From contig JADKBR010000021.1 of NCBI GenBank assembly GCA_016714975.1, positions 1 to 64,000 on the forward strand: a DNA stretch of 64,000 nucleotides, in the 5' to 3' direction. Source of the stretch: Candidatus Dechloromonas phosphorivorans (GTDB lineage Bacteria > Pseudomonadota > Gammaproteobacteria > Burkholderiales > Rhodocyclaceae). The position numbers and the translations under genes are program-made. Within the stretch, counting starts at the first letter, position 1. Each line of letters starts with the position of its first letter. Below, piece after piece: positions 29,009 through 36,792 of the stretch. The notes under the pieces are model-generated. The model did not search any database. It saw only the letters and a program-made list of their open reading frames with translations, and had not been told where the DNA came from.

Positions 29009-29258
29009 TCAGTTTCTGGAGAACTGGATCAGGCAGCAGCATCAAGAGAAACTGGCAGCATGGACCCCGCCCTTTGCTAGACGAAAAACCGAGGGAACCT
29101 CAGAACCACCCCATTGTCGCTCGGCGCTACCGACGTCAATCGCGTCGTCAAAACGGCGCTTGCGCTTCAGTGTCGGGTTTCTTTACACAAAAAAAATACA
29201 AAACGGATATCCGTGCCTCAGAACATGTTGAAATTGCGGCGCTTTTGCCAGATTTCCG

Positions 29259-29306
29259 TGAACTACTTCACAGTCGCCGAGCAGATGAGGAAATATTTCA
29301 CGGTTT
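29259..29306 (+). promoter_or_regulatory. Two dyad repeats 30 bp apart, candidate enhancer-binding-protein sites
   Basis: Copy one is TGAACTACTTCACAGTCG (29259-29276). Copy two, aligned at 29289-29306, reads GGAAATATTTCACGGTTT. Each has the core NGAA-N4-TTCAC with an inverted-repeat centre, and they start exactly 30 bases (about three helical turns) apart. They lie roughly 100-150 bases upstream of the predicted sigma-54 start point, a usual position for activator binding. In exosortase A systems the PrsK/PrsR pair is the known sigma-54-linked regulator, but its binding to this motif is inference. Confidence 0.5.
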
Positions 29307-29379
29307 TCGCGGAAGGCGGCTGTGTCGGAAAAACTTACACCGTGACAACACCAGTGCGTTGTTTCCAATGAATTTTTGG

Positions 29380-29396
29380 CTGGCATGCATATTGCT
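29380..29396 (+). promoter_or_regulatory. Sigma-54 (-24/-12) promoter of the PEP-CTERM gene
   Basis: CTGGCATGCATATTGCT matches the sigma-54 consensus, with GG at 29382-29383 and GC at 29394-29395 separated by exactly ten bases. Transcription would begin near 29407, leaving a 34-base leader with GGAG at 29427-29430 before the ATG at 29441. Sigma-54 control of PEP-CTERM genes is known in related bacteria. Confidence 0.75.
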
Positions 29397-29440
29397 TCTC
29401 TCTGGGTGCTTGCCAACTTTTCAACTGGAGTCTTCTACAA

Positions 29441-30232
29441 ATGCTCACACGTACACTCGTTGCCGTCTTCGCCGCCCTTGTTGCATTGCCCGCATCGGCC
29501 TATACCGTCGACGGCAATCTGACTGATTGGGGAATCAATCCCAGCACTTACATTCCCGGCAGCCAGATTAAGGGCTACACGATCGACAAGGACTCGACCG
29601 GAGGCTCCGGGGCGTATGTCAATCCTGGCTGGGGCGGTCAAGCCTACGACGCTGAAGCGCTGTACGTCGATGTCGTTGGAAGTACACTGTATCTGGCGCT
29701 GATTACCGGACACAATCCGGCGATGACGAATGCCAACGGGTGGGCGCCGGGCGACTTCCTCATCGACTTTGGTCGCGACGGGACGTTTGAATACGGTCTC
29801 AAGACGACTGGAGCGAACAAGGGCTCACTGCTCAAGATCAACAAGGAGAGTGATCTAAATCTTGGCTTGTTCAACAATCAGGGGGCGCCCTATCCAGGTG
29901 GTCGCAATGCGGTGTCGATCAAAGAAAATAAGGGCGCCTTGATCCTGGGCAACAGCTCGCTTGCAACCAGCGGACCGTTCACTGGCTATGGCTTCTACAC
30001 CAACGACGTCCATTACGCGTATGAAGCGTCCATCGATCTCAAGCTTTTCGATCCGAAATACAGTGGTCTGGCATTCGACGTGCAATGGGCGATGCAGTGC
30101 GGCAACGACATCATCACTGCCGACCCGATCGCCGGGTTCGTACCCGAGCCGACGAGTCTTGCACTTTTGGGCCTTGCGCTGGTCGGGCTGGGTGTGAGTC
30201 GGCGTCGCTGCAACCGGGTGGCGCTTGCTTAA
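29441..30232 (+). CDS. PEP-CTERM sorting domain-containing secreted protein
   Basis: This 263-residue protein has a signal peptide (MLTRTLVAVFAALVALPASA, cleavage before YTVDG). The secreted body is rich in Gly, Asn and Asp and contains no cysteine-rich or enzyme motif I recognise. The C-terminal sorting tail has VPEP at 234-237, hydrophobic LALLGLALVGLGV, and SRRR. Exosortase A, encoded in the neighbouring operon, should cleave at this tail. The opening YTVDGNLTDWGI resembles calcium-independent carbohydrate- or matrix-type secreted domains, but I cannot assign one. The stop overlaps the convergent parE stop by four bases. Confidence 0.9.
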   Translation: MLTRTLVAVFAALVALPASAYTVDGNLTDWGINPSTYIPGSQIKGYTIDKDSTGGSGAYVNPGWGGQAYDAEALYVDVVGSTLYLALITGHNPAMTNANGWAPGDFLIDFGRDGTFEYGLKTTGANKGSLLKINKESDLNLGLFNNQGAPYPGGRNAVSIKENKGALILGNSSLATSGPFTGYGFYTNDVHYAYEASIDLKLFDPKYSGLAFDVQWAMQCGNDIITADPIAGFVPEPTSLALLGLALVGLGVSRRRCNRVALA

Positions 30233-32178
30233 ACGTCGGCCTCGACCAGCCCGCCATCCCTCTCCATCCAGGCCCGCCGGCTGGCGGCTTCGCCCTTGCC
30301 CATTAGCAGGTTGAAGGTGCCGGTCATTTCGGCAATGGTTTCGCGGCTGGCCCGGAACGGCACGAGGCGCCGGGTATCCGGACAGAGAGTGGTTTCCCAA
30401 AGCTGGTCGGGATTCATTTCACCCAGTCCCTTGAAGCGGGAGACGGTGATCTTGTTTTCCGAGACGCCGTCGTCGCGCAGCTTGACCAGCGTCTGTTCCT
30501 TCTCGGCCTCGTCGAGGCAATAGACCTTGCGTGTGTGGCCGCGCGCCTCGACATCGACGCGGAACAGCGGCGGCTGTGCGACGTGGATGTGGCCGCGTTC
30601 GATCAGTGCCGGGAAGTGCTTGAGGAAGAGCGTGAACAGCAATACCTGGATGTGGCTGCCGTCCACGTCGGCGTCGGACATGACGATGATGCGCCCGTAG
30701 CGCAGACCGGAAACATCGACGGTATCGATCTGGCTGATACCGTGCGGGTCGACGCCGATGGCCACCGAAATGTCGTGCACCTCGTTGTTCCTGAACAACT
30801 GGTCACCGTCGACTTCCCACGTGTTCAGTACCTTGCCACGCAAGGGGAGCACTGCCTGGGTCTCCTTGTCGCGCCCCTGCTTGGCGGAACCGCCGGCCGA
30901 GTCGCCCTCGACGAGGAAGACTTCGTTGCGGGCGATGTCGTCGGATTCGCAGTCGGTCAGCTTGCCGGGCAGGGTGGCGATGCCCGAGGATTTCTTCTTT
31001 TCCACCTTCTGCGTCGACTTCATCCGGTTCTGCGCTGCCTTGACCGCGAGTTCGGCGATCTTCCGGCCGTAATCGGCGTGGCTGTTGAGCCACAGCTCGA
31101 AGGGGTCGCGCACCATCTGCGAAACCAGCTTGTAGGCGTCGCGGCTGGTCAGCTTTTCCTTGGTCTGGCCCTGGAACTGCGGGTCGAGCACCTTGGCCGA
31201 GAGCAGCCAGGTCATGCGGCCGCAAACGTCTTCCTGCGCCAGCTTGACCTTGGCCGGCAGGATCGCGTGGTGGTCGGCGAAGGTCTTGACCGCCTCGAAG
31301 ACGCCCGCTTTCAACCCAGCCTCGTGAGTGCCGCCATCAAGCGTCGGAATCAGGTTGACGTAGCTCTCCGGCTTGCCGCCACCTTCCTCGAACCAGGCGA
31401 GCGCCCAAGTCGCGCCTTCGCCGACGGCGAAGCCGTTCGGCGTCTCGACATATTTCTCGCCAACGAAGATCGGCGCCACCGGCTGGCCGACCATCAGTTC
31501 AGCGAGGTAGTCGGTCATGCCGTTGCGGTAGCACCAGCTTTTCGGCGTTTCGCCCTCGATTTCGAGGTCGACCGTGACATTTGGCATCAGCACGGCTTTG
31601 GAGCGCAAGACGTGCTCCAGATGCGGCAGGTTGATCTTTGGCGAATCGAAGTATTTTGGGTCGGGCCGGATGCGTACCGTGGTTCCGGTCGTGCGCGGTC
31701 CGCAGTCGCCAATGCGACGCAGTGGCTCGGTGACGAAGCCCGCACCAAAGGCCATATGATAAACGCCGCCGCCGCGCCTGATCTCCACCTCCAGCCGGGT
31801 GGATAGCGCGTTGGTGACCGAAACGCCGACGCCGTGCAGGCCACCCGAGAAGCGGTAGGCGTTGCCGGCTTCCGTCTTGTTGAACTTGCCGCCGGCGTGC
31901 AGCTTGCAGAAGACCAGTTCGACCGCCGGCCGGCCTTCTTCAGGGTGAATTTCGACCGGAATACCGCGTCCGTTGTCGGAAACCTCGATCACGCCGTCAG
32001 CGCGAACCAGCACTCCGATCCGCTTGGCATAGCCGGCCAGCGCCTCATCGGCGGAATTGTCGATGACCTCCTGGATAATGTGGGTCGGACAGGTCGTCCG
32101 GGTGTACATGCCCGGGCGCTCCTTGACGGGTTCGAGATCCTTGAGGACGCGGATGGATGAGGCGGAATATTCAGTCAT
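30229..32178 (-). CDS. parE: DNA topoisomerase IV subunit B
   Basis: This 649-residue type IIA topoisomerase ATPase subunit decatenates daughter chromosomes together with ParC. The GHKL ATPase domain shows EVIDNSADEALAGYA near residue 37 and VSDNGRGIPVEIH near 67. The TOPRIM domain has EGDSAGGSAKQGRD near 423 and the metal-binding DADVDGSHIQ near 500. It is close to the usual ParE length and lacks the large insert of GyrB. No parC is visible next to it. The gene reads leftward and ends four bases inside the convergent PEP-CTERM gene. Confidence 0.93.
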   Translation of the reverse strand: MTEYSASSIRVLKDLEPVKERPGMYTRTTCPTHIIQEVIDNSADEALAGYAKRIGVLVRADGVIEVSDNGRGIPVEIHPEEGRPAVELVFCKLHAGGKFNKTEAGNAYRFSGGLHGVGVSVTNALSTRLEVEIRRGGGVYHMAFGAGFVTEPLRRIGDCGPRTTGTTVRIRPDPKYFDSPKINLPHLEHVLRSKAVLMPNVTVDLEIEGETPKSWCYRNGMTDYLAELMVGQPVAPIFVGEKYVETPNGFAVGEGATWALAWFEEGGGKPESYVNLIPTLDGGTHEAGLKAGVFEAVKTFADHHAILPAKVKLAQEDVCGRMTWLLSAKVLDPQFQGQTKEKLTSRDAYKLVSQMVRDPFELWLNSHADYGRKIAELAVKAAQNRMKSTQKVEKKKSSGIATLPGKLTDCESDDIARNEVFLVEGDSAGGSAKQGRDKETQAVLPLRGKVLNTWEVDGDQLFRNNEVHDISVAIGVDPHGISQIDTVDVSGLRYGRIIVMSDADVDGSHIQVLLFTLFLKHFPALIERGHIHVAQPPLFRVDVEARGHTRKVYCLDEAEKEQTLVKLRDDGVSENKITVSRFKGLGEMNPDQLWETTLCPDTRRLVPFRASRETIAEMTGTFNLLMGKGEAASRRAWMERDGGLVEADV

Positions 32179-32311
32179 TGATCTGGAAAATTGGCAGATG
32201 GGGCAGTCGACCGTGCCAGAGCGGATCGCCCTCGAGCGCGCCGAATTCTAACGGTTTCCCTGCCGGGTGAGCGGCTTTGCGCGTAGTCAGCGCCAATGAA
32301 AGGCGCCGACC

Positions 32312-32344
32312 GAAACGAAAAAGGGCCGGCAACACCGACCCTTT
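32312..32344 (-). terminator. Intrinsic terminator after the CsgG-like gene
   Basis: On the minus strand a hairpin with AAAGGG pairing CCCTTT and an inner CGG/CCG pair (32320-32344) is followed by TTTTTCGTTT. It begins 27 bases after the CsgG-like stop codon and before the parE start. Confidence 0.7.
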
Positions 32345-32370
32345 CGAGTGCATGGACGACAGGGGCAATT

Positions 32371-33228
32371 TTATTTGCTCTTGATGGCTTTGCCTGCCGG
32401 CGTGCTGCCGCCCTGAACGCCAAGCTGGCCACCGGTACCGAGTCCCCCTTTCACCTCCTGCGCCTTGTAGTTGCGTACAGCCCTGACAATGTTATTGTAG
32501 GAATCGGTGAAGGCGGCAACGATGACCTTGCCTTCCGCAGTGTTACTGTAACCGCCGGCAACGCCGCCACCGCCGCTGCCGAAGAGTCCGCCCAGCATAC
32601 CGAAGTCGACATTGCGGGCGCTGCCTTCGGCTGCCGCCAGTTGCACGCTCGAGCGATTGTCGATCAGCGTCAGGATTGTGCTTGCTTCCTTGGCGTTCAT
32701 GCTGCCGCCCACCAGTGCGCCCACCGAGCCACCGAGACGACCGCCGATTGCGGCGCCAGCACCGCCGGCGTTCTGGTTGCTGAAGGTGATCGACGGACTC
32801 ATCGAATAATCGGCGGCGACCATCTGGCCCTTGCCGAAATTGGACCCCTTGCGCATCTCGCCCGATTGCTCGAGCGCCCGCTCGCCCATGATGTTCTGCA
32901 TTGCCCGACCGCGTTCGACAATCACGAAGCAGTTGGACTGCTGCACCAGCAGCTTCAATACCGGCACGGTCGAGCCGAGCCGCAACTGACCGGTCAGATA
33001 GCCATACCAGGAAGCGTGGGTGTCTTCGACGATCGCCAGTGTGCCGAGCGTTGCCGAACACCTTTCGAGCTGTGCATTGGCGTTCTGGACGCTGGAACCG
33101 CCCGCCGAACCGGTGGCAGTCGTTTTCGCTGCCGACGAACCCATATCCATGTTGGAGCATCCGGCAAGTGCCGCGCATATCAAGCTGCCCAAAAACAAAC
33201 AATGACAGGACTGGTGAACAGGGACCAT
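32371..33228 (-). CDS. CsgG/HfaB-like outer-membrane lipoprotein
   Basis: This 285-residue protein has a lipoprotein signal whose lipobox LAGC places the lipidated Cys near residue 24. A CsgG-like body contains CFVIVERGRAMQNIMGERAL near residue 99 and GQMVAADYSMSPSITFS near 135. CsgG forms the outer-membrane secretion pore for curli subunits, but relatives serve other envelope roles and no curli genes are near. An unusual glycine-rich stretch (AAIGGRLGGSVGALVGGS) lies near residue 160, where CsgG has a membrane-facing segment. A strong AAGAGGAG precedes the ATG. A 40-codon frame lies just upstream. Confidence 0.75.
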   Translation of the reverse strand: MVPVHQSCHCLFLGSLICAALAGCSNMDMGSSAAKTTATGSAGGSSVQNANAQLERCSATLGTLAIVEDTHASWYGYLTGQLRLGSTVPVLKLLVQQSNCFVIVERGRAMQNIMGERALEQSGEMRKGSNFGKGQMVAADYSMSPSITFSNQNAGGAGAAIGGRLGGSVGALVGGSMNAKEASTILTLIDNRSSVQLAAAEGSARNVDFGMLGGLFGSGGGGVAGGYSNTAEGKVIVAAFTDSYNNIVRAVRNYKAQEVKGGLGTGGQLGVQGGSTPAGKAIKSK

Positions 33229-33240
33229 GGCAATCTCCTC

Positions 33241-33363
33241 TTAAGTGGTTCTTGTAGGACTGTTCGCAGGGATCAGCAAACCGCGCGAACGTTCAATATC
33301 CTTTGAATGCCTGACTTGTTCCAGGCGATATCGCAGGTAGGCAACGACTTCGCTAGCGATCAT
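33241..33363 (-). CDS. Possible 40-residue protein upstream of the CsgG-like gene
   Basis: An ATG at 33363 opens a 40-codon frame ending in TAA 12 bases before the CsgG-like start. The predicted peptide (MIASEVVAYLRYRLEQVRHS at the start) looks amphipathic-helical. It has no clear ribosome binding site; a short AGCC-AAAA-GGCT hairpin lies directly upstream instead. It may be a leader or a chance frame. I recognise no family. Confidence 0.3.
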   Translation of the reverse strand: MIASEVVAYLRYRLEQVRHSKDIERSRGLLIPANSPTRTT

Positions 33364-33463
33364 AAGCCAAAAGGCTGGCAGTGTATCTCACAGCCGGGAT
33401 GAAAAGCGCCCTTGGGAGGTTCTTCGGTAGAATCGAGCGCACCTCAAGAAACGGAATATCTCG

Positions 33464-34375
33464 ATGGCCGGAGCCAGCCTGCTCGCACTGATAGACGACA
33501 TCGCGTCGGTACTCGATGACGTCGCCCTGATGACCAAGGTCGCCGCCAAGAAGACTGCGGGCGTCCTTGGGGACGACCTGGCGCTGAATGCGCAGCAGGT
33601 TTCCGGCGTGCGCGCCGAGCGGGAACTGCCGGTCGTCTGGGCGGTCGGCGTCGGGTCGCTGAAGAACAAGGTGATTCTGGTGCCGGCGGCGCTGGCGATC
33701 AGCGCCTTCATTCCCTGGGCGGTGACGCCGCTGCTGATGATCGGCGGCCTCTATCTGTGCTTCGAGGGCGTCGAAAAACTCGCGCACCGCTGGCTGCACG
33801 GCGCCGATGAAGGCGAAGCCGGGCACGCGGGGGAACTGGCCGCGCTGGCCGACGAAAATGTCGATCTGGTGGCCTTCGAGGCGGACAAGATCCAGGGGGC
33901 CATCCGCACCGACTTCGTGCTGTCGGCAGAGATCATCGTCATCGCCCTGGGAACCGTGGCCGACAAGCCCTTTGCCCTGCAGGTCGCGGTGCTGTCGGGC
34001 ATCGGCCTGATCATGACCGTCGGCGTCTATGGCATCGTCGCCGGCATCGTCAAGATGGATGACCTCGGCGTCTACCTTCTGCAAAAGCCCGGCGCGCTCG
34101 CCCGGGGAATCGGCAGGGGACTGCTGCTGGCGGCGCCGAAGCTGATGAAATCGCTGGCGGTGATCGGCACGGCGGCGATGTTCATGGTCGGCGGCGGCAT
34201 CCTGACTCATGGCATTCCGCCCGTACACCATGCCATCGCCCAAGCCGCCGAGGCTTCCGGGGTCGCGGGCGGCGTCGTGGCGCTGGCGCTTGACGTGTTG
34301 TTCGGCGTCGCCGGCGGGGCATTGGCCCTGCTCGGCGTCAAGGCGATCGACAAGTTGCGCGGCAAGAAGGAGTAG
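33464..34375 (+). CDS. DUF808 (YedI-like) inner-membrane protein
   Basis: This 303-residue protein begins MAGASLLALIDDIASVLDDVA and continues VAAKKTAGVLGDDLALNA, the hallmark of the DUF808 family. Several hydrophobic segments follow, for example around residues 70-95, 165-190 and 220-280. The biochemical role of the family is not established. It ends six bases from the convergent yjbQ gene. The reverse strand holds a 296-codon frame across this region, but the family match fixes the plus strand. Confidence 0.88.
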   Translation: MAGASLLALIDDIASVLDDVALMTKVAAKKTAGVLGDDLALNAQQVSGVRAERELPVVWAVGVGSLKNKVILVPAALAISAFIPWAVTPLLMIGGLYLCFEGVEKLAHRWLHGADEGEAGHAGELAALADENVDLVAFEADKIQGAIRTDFVLSAEIIVIALGTVADKPFALQVAVLSGIGLIMTVGVYGIVAGIVKMDDLGVYLLQKPGALARGIGRGLLLAAPKLMKSLAVIGTAAMFMVGGGILTHGIPPVHHAIAQAAEASGVAGGVVALALDVLFGVAGGALALLGVKAIDKLRGKKE

Positions 34376-34381
34376 GGCGCG

Positions 34382-34795
34382 TCAACCGAGAAGGGTGACG
34401 ACGATTTCACGGCGGTGACCTTGCGTGCGGTGTTCGAACAGGTAGATTCCCTGCCAGGTGCCGAGCAGCAGGCGGCCGCCGGCGAAGGGAAGGGTCAGCG
34501 AAGTGCCGGTCAGCAGGGAGCGCGCATGGGCCGCCATGTCATCGTCCCCTTCGAGATTGTGGCGATAGGCCGGATCGCCATCCGGCGCCCAGCGTTGCAA
34601 CAGGGTTTCGAGATCGCGGCGCACGGTCGGGTCGGCATTCTCGGTGATCGCCACACCGCAACTGGTGTGGCGGACGAAAATGTGGGCAATTCCCACGTCG
34701 ACCGCGGCAGCCCGGACGATACCAGCAATTTCGCTGGTGATCTCGACGGACCCGCGGCCGCGGGTGGCGATGGTCAGTCGGTGCTGTTCGCTCAC
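34382..34795 (-). CDS. yjbQ: YjbQ family protein (UPF0047)
   Basis: This 137-residue single-domain protein carries the family blocks RHTSCGVAITENADP (residues about 42-56), EGDDDMAAHARSLLTG (about 83-98) and LGTWQGIYLFEHR (about 112-124). Conserved His and Asp residues form a possible metal site. YjbQ-type proteins have been reported to have weak thiamine-phosphate synthase activity, but the physiological role is uncertain. The start overlaps the upstream dehydrogenase stop by four bases. Confidence 0.9.
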   Translation of the reverse strand: MSEQHRLTIATRGRGSVEITSEIAGIVRAAAVDVGIAHIFVRHTSCGVAITENADPTVRRDLETLLQRWAPDGDPAYRHNLEGDDDMAAHARSLLTGTSLTLPFAGGRLLLGTWQGIYLFEHRTQGHRREIVVTLLG

Positions 34796-35901
34796 GGCCG
34801 GCGCGCCTGCGAATACGAAATGCGGTAGATCGCCCCGGCCAGGTCGTCGGAAACCAGGAGCGAGCCATCCGGCAGTTCCAGTACGTCAGCGGGCCGGCCC
34901 CACGCCGATTCCCCCTGCAGCCAGCCGGTGGCGAAGGGCTCGTACGAGACAGCCCGATTGCCGTTAACCCTGACCAGCGTTACCCGGTAACCGGATTTCC
35001 GGGAGCGGTTCCACGACCCGTGTTCGGCGATGAAGATCTGGCCGCGATACGACTCGGGGAACTGCCGCCCGCGATAGAAGCGCATTCCCAGCGCGGCGAC
35101 ATGGGCGCCGAGATTCAGCGCCGGTGGTACGAATTCGCTGCACGGGCGCTCCCCGCCGAACTCGGGATCGGCAAGCGTACCGCCGTGACAGTAGGGATAG
35201 CCGAAATGCAGGCCGGCCCGCGGCGCGTGGTTCAATTCGTCGGGCGGCAGATCGTCGCCCAGCAGGTCACGCCCATTGTCGGTGAACCACAGTTCGCCGG
35301 TTCCGGGTTGCCAGTCGAAGCCAACGCTGTTGCGGACGCCACGTGCGAATACCTGGAGATCGGTACCGTCCGGCCTCATGCTGGTGATGACTGCGAAGCG
35401 TTCCGGGTCCGGCTTGCAGATGTTGCACGGGGCGCCGACGGGCACATAGAGCCGGCCATCCGGACCGAAGGCGATGAATTTCCAGCCATGGTGGCGCTCC
35501 TTGGGGAAATCGTCGCGGATCGTGACCGGCGCCGGGGGATCGTCGAGGCGCCTGCCGACGCCGTCGAAGCGCAGGATGCGGTCGACCGCCGAAACATAGA
35601 GATTTCCATCGCGGAAAGCGACGCCGACTGGCATGGTCAGGCCGCTGGCGAAGACAGTAGTACGGGTCGCGCGGGTTTGGCTGTCGAGTTGAATAGCGTG
35701 GACCTTGCCTTCATTGGCTGAACCCACGTAAACAATGTTGCCGTCGCCGAGGGCCATCTGCCGCGCGTTGGCAACCCGCGCCAGAACCTCGATCGAGAAT
35801 CCCTCGGGGAGACGGATCGCGCCGAGCGGCAAGTTGTCGGCAAAGGCAGTAAAGCTTGAGGAGAATAGGGCCAGGACAGCGCCGATGAAGCGGAGAGTCA
35901 T
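34792..35901 (-). CDS. PQQ-dependent sugar (sorbosone-type) dehydrogenase
   Basis: This 369-residue secreted protein has a signal peptide ending TAFADN and a six-bladed propeller-type body. Blades can be seen as repeats such as NIVYVGSANEGKVHAI, GNLYVSAVDRIL, GRLYVPVGAPCNICKP and GELWFTDNGRD. This matches the soluble aldose/sorbosone dehydrogenase fold that oxidises sugars in the periplasm using PQQ. Sequence conservation in such proteins does not guarantee PQQ use. The start at 35901 is followed downstream by yjbQ in an apparent two-gene unit. Confidence 0.85.
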   Translation of the reverse strand: MTLRFIGAVLALFSSSFTAFADNLPLGAIRLPEGFSIEVLARVANARQMALGDGNIVYVGSANEGKVHAIQLDSQTRATRTTVFASGLTMPVGVAFRDGNLYVSAVDRILRFDGVGRRLDDPPAPVTIRDDFPKERHHGWKFIAFGPDGRLYVPVGAPCNICKPDPERFAVITSMRPDGTDLQVFARGVRNSVGFDWQPGTGELWFTDNGRDLLGDDLPPDELNHAPRAGLHFGYPYCHGGTLADPEFGGERPCSEFVPPALNLGAHVAALGMRFYRGRQFPESYRGQIFIAEHGSWNRSRKSGYRVTLVRVNGNRAVSYEPFATGWLQGESAWGRPADVLELPDGSLLVSDDLAGAIYRISYSQARRP

Positions 35902-35991
35902 CCGGGAAGTTGCATGGACGCCAGAGTTGCTGAGGTTCTCAGTATAGCGACCTCGGCCGCACGCATGCCGGGCGGCAAGATGGCTTGCCAG

Positions 35992-36186
35992 TCAGGCGAA
36001 GCGCTTGCCCGATTTTTCGAGTGCAGCGCGGAACTCGGCGAAGGAAAGTTCGCGGACAACCGTTGCGGCGAGGGTGTCGCGCAGATCAAAACTGGCATGG
36101 CTGTCATCGTTCGAATGAAAGCCATTTGCAGCCGCTGAGTTGGGGCTATGGCGCATCGGGGACTGTATATTGGCTTTGGGTAGCAT
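35992..36186 (-). CDS. Small hypothetical protein, 64 residues
   Basis: The frame starts at ATG 36186, preceded by GGAGAAAACGCC, a good ribosome binding site. It runs 64 codons. The first half is polar (NSAAANGFHSNDDSH); the second half resembles a short helical segment (FDLRDTLAATVVRELSFAEF). No signal peptide or membrane segment is present. It lies upstream of the dehydrogenase-yjbQ pair with a gap of 90 bases. A longer in-frame opening to 36297 is less likely because it lacks such a site. I recognise no family. Confidence 0.55.
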   Translation of the reverse strand: MLPKANIQSPMRHSPNSAAANGFHSNDDSHASFDLRDTLAATVVRELSFAEFRAALEKSGKRFA

Positions 36187-36417
36187 GGCGTTTTCTCCGT
36201 TTTCTGTCGAGTGTGGCCATGGTGCCGAACCATGGCAGAAGCAGCCGTGATCGAATTCACGAAACTCGAGAAAAAGTGAAATCGGCTGGTCACGCAATGC
36301 GCCACCGACTGGTCAAATCCTTCTCATGCCAGCCCAGGTGACAATCTGCCGCTATATGAAATCTCTCATCAAAATTGAGGCAATTAGCCGGCTTATCCAG
36401 ATTTCTTCATTTGACGA

Positions 36418-36446
36418 TTGATAAACTGTTCGAGACAAGTTAAATT
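36418..36446 (+). promoter_or_regulatory. Sigma-70-type promoter of the H-NS gene
   Basis: TTGATA (36418-36423) and TAAATT (36441-36446) are separated by 17 bases, about 30 bases before the ATG. The surrounding spacer is AT-rich. An ideal AGGAGGT ribosome binding site follows at 36466-36472. Confidence 0.5.
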
Positions 36447-36476
36447 GCCCAGACTATTTAATTTCAGGAGGTAATC

Positions 36477-36791
36477 ATGGATTTGTCTTCTCTGACCGTT
36501 GTTGAGTTGCGCGACCTGCAGCAACAGATTCCCGCCGAGCTAAAGCGGCGCGAGGCCCAGGACAAAGTCAGGGTCCTCAATGAAGCACGTGCCTTCGTCA
36601 AGGCGCGGGGCTATGCGCTCGACGAACTGGTGGGAAAGGAAGCAAAGGCCAAGGGACCAACGGGCAAGGTCAAGGTCAAATATCGCCATCCCGACAACGC
36701 AACGCTGGAGTGGACCGGCCGTGGTCGCCAGCCGAAATGGGTGGGCGAATGGCTGAGTGGGGGCGGTACGTTGGAATCGCTAGCCGTCTGA
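36477..36791 (+). CDS. H-NS family DNA-binding protein
   Basis: This 104-residue nucleoid protein has an N-terminal helical oligomerisation region (about 1-45, DLSSLTVVELRDLQQQIP) and a C-terminal DNA-binding domain. The DNA-binding domain contains KYRHPDNATLEWTGRGRQPKW (AT-hook-like GRGRQP loop near residue 83). H-NS proteins silence AT-rich, often horizontally acquired DNA. An AGGAGGT site five bases before the ATG predicts strong translation. One base separates it from surE, so co-transcription is possible. Confidence 0.9.
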   Translation: MDLSSLTVVELRDLQQQIPAELKRREAQDKVRVLNEARAFVKARGYALDELVGKEAKAKGPTGKVKVKYRHPDNATLEWTGRGRQPKWVGEWLSGGGTLESLAV

Positions 36792-36792
36792 T

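Noticed and set aside
30535..31806. 423-codon frame on the plus strand inside parE
   Set aside because: It is the antisense of a clear ParE, has no domain, and its length is explained by high GC.
33353..34243. 296-codon minus-strand frame opposite the DUF808 gene
   Set aside because: The plus strand has clear DUF808 motifs; the minus frame is Asp/His/Gln-rich without motifs.
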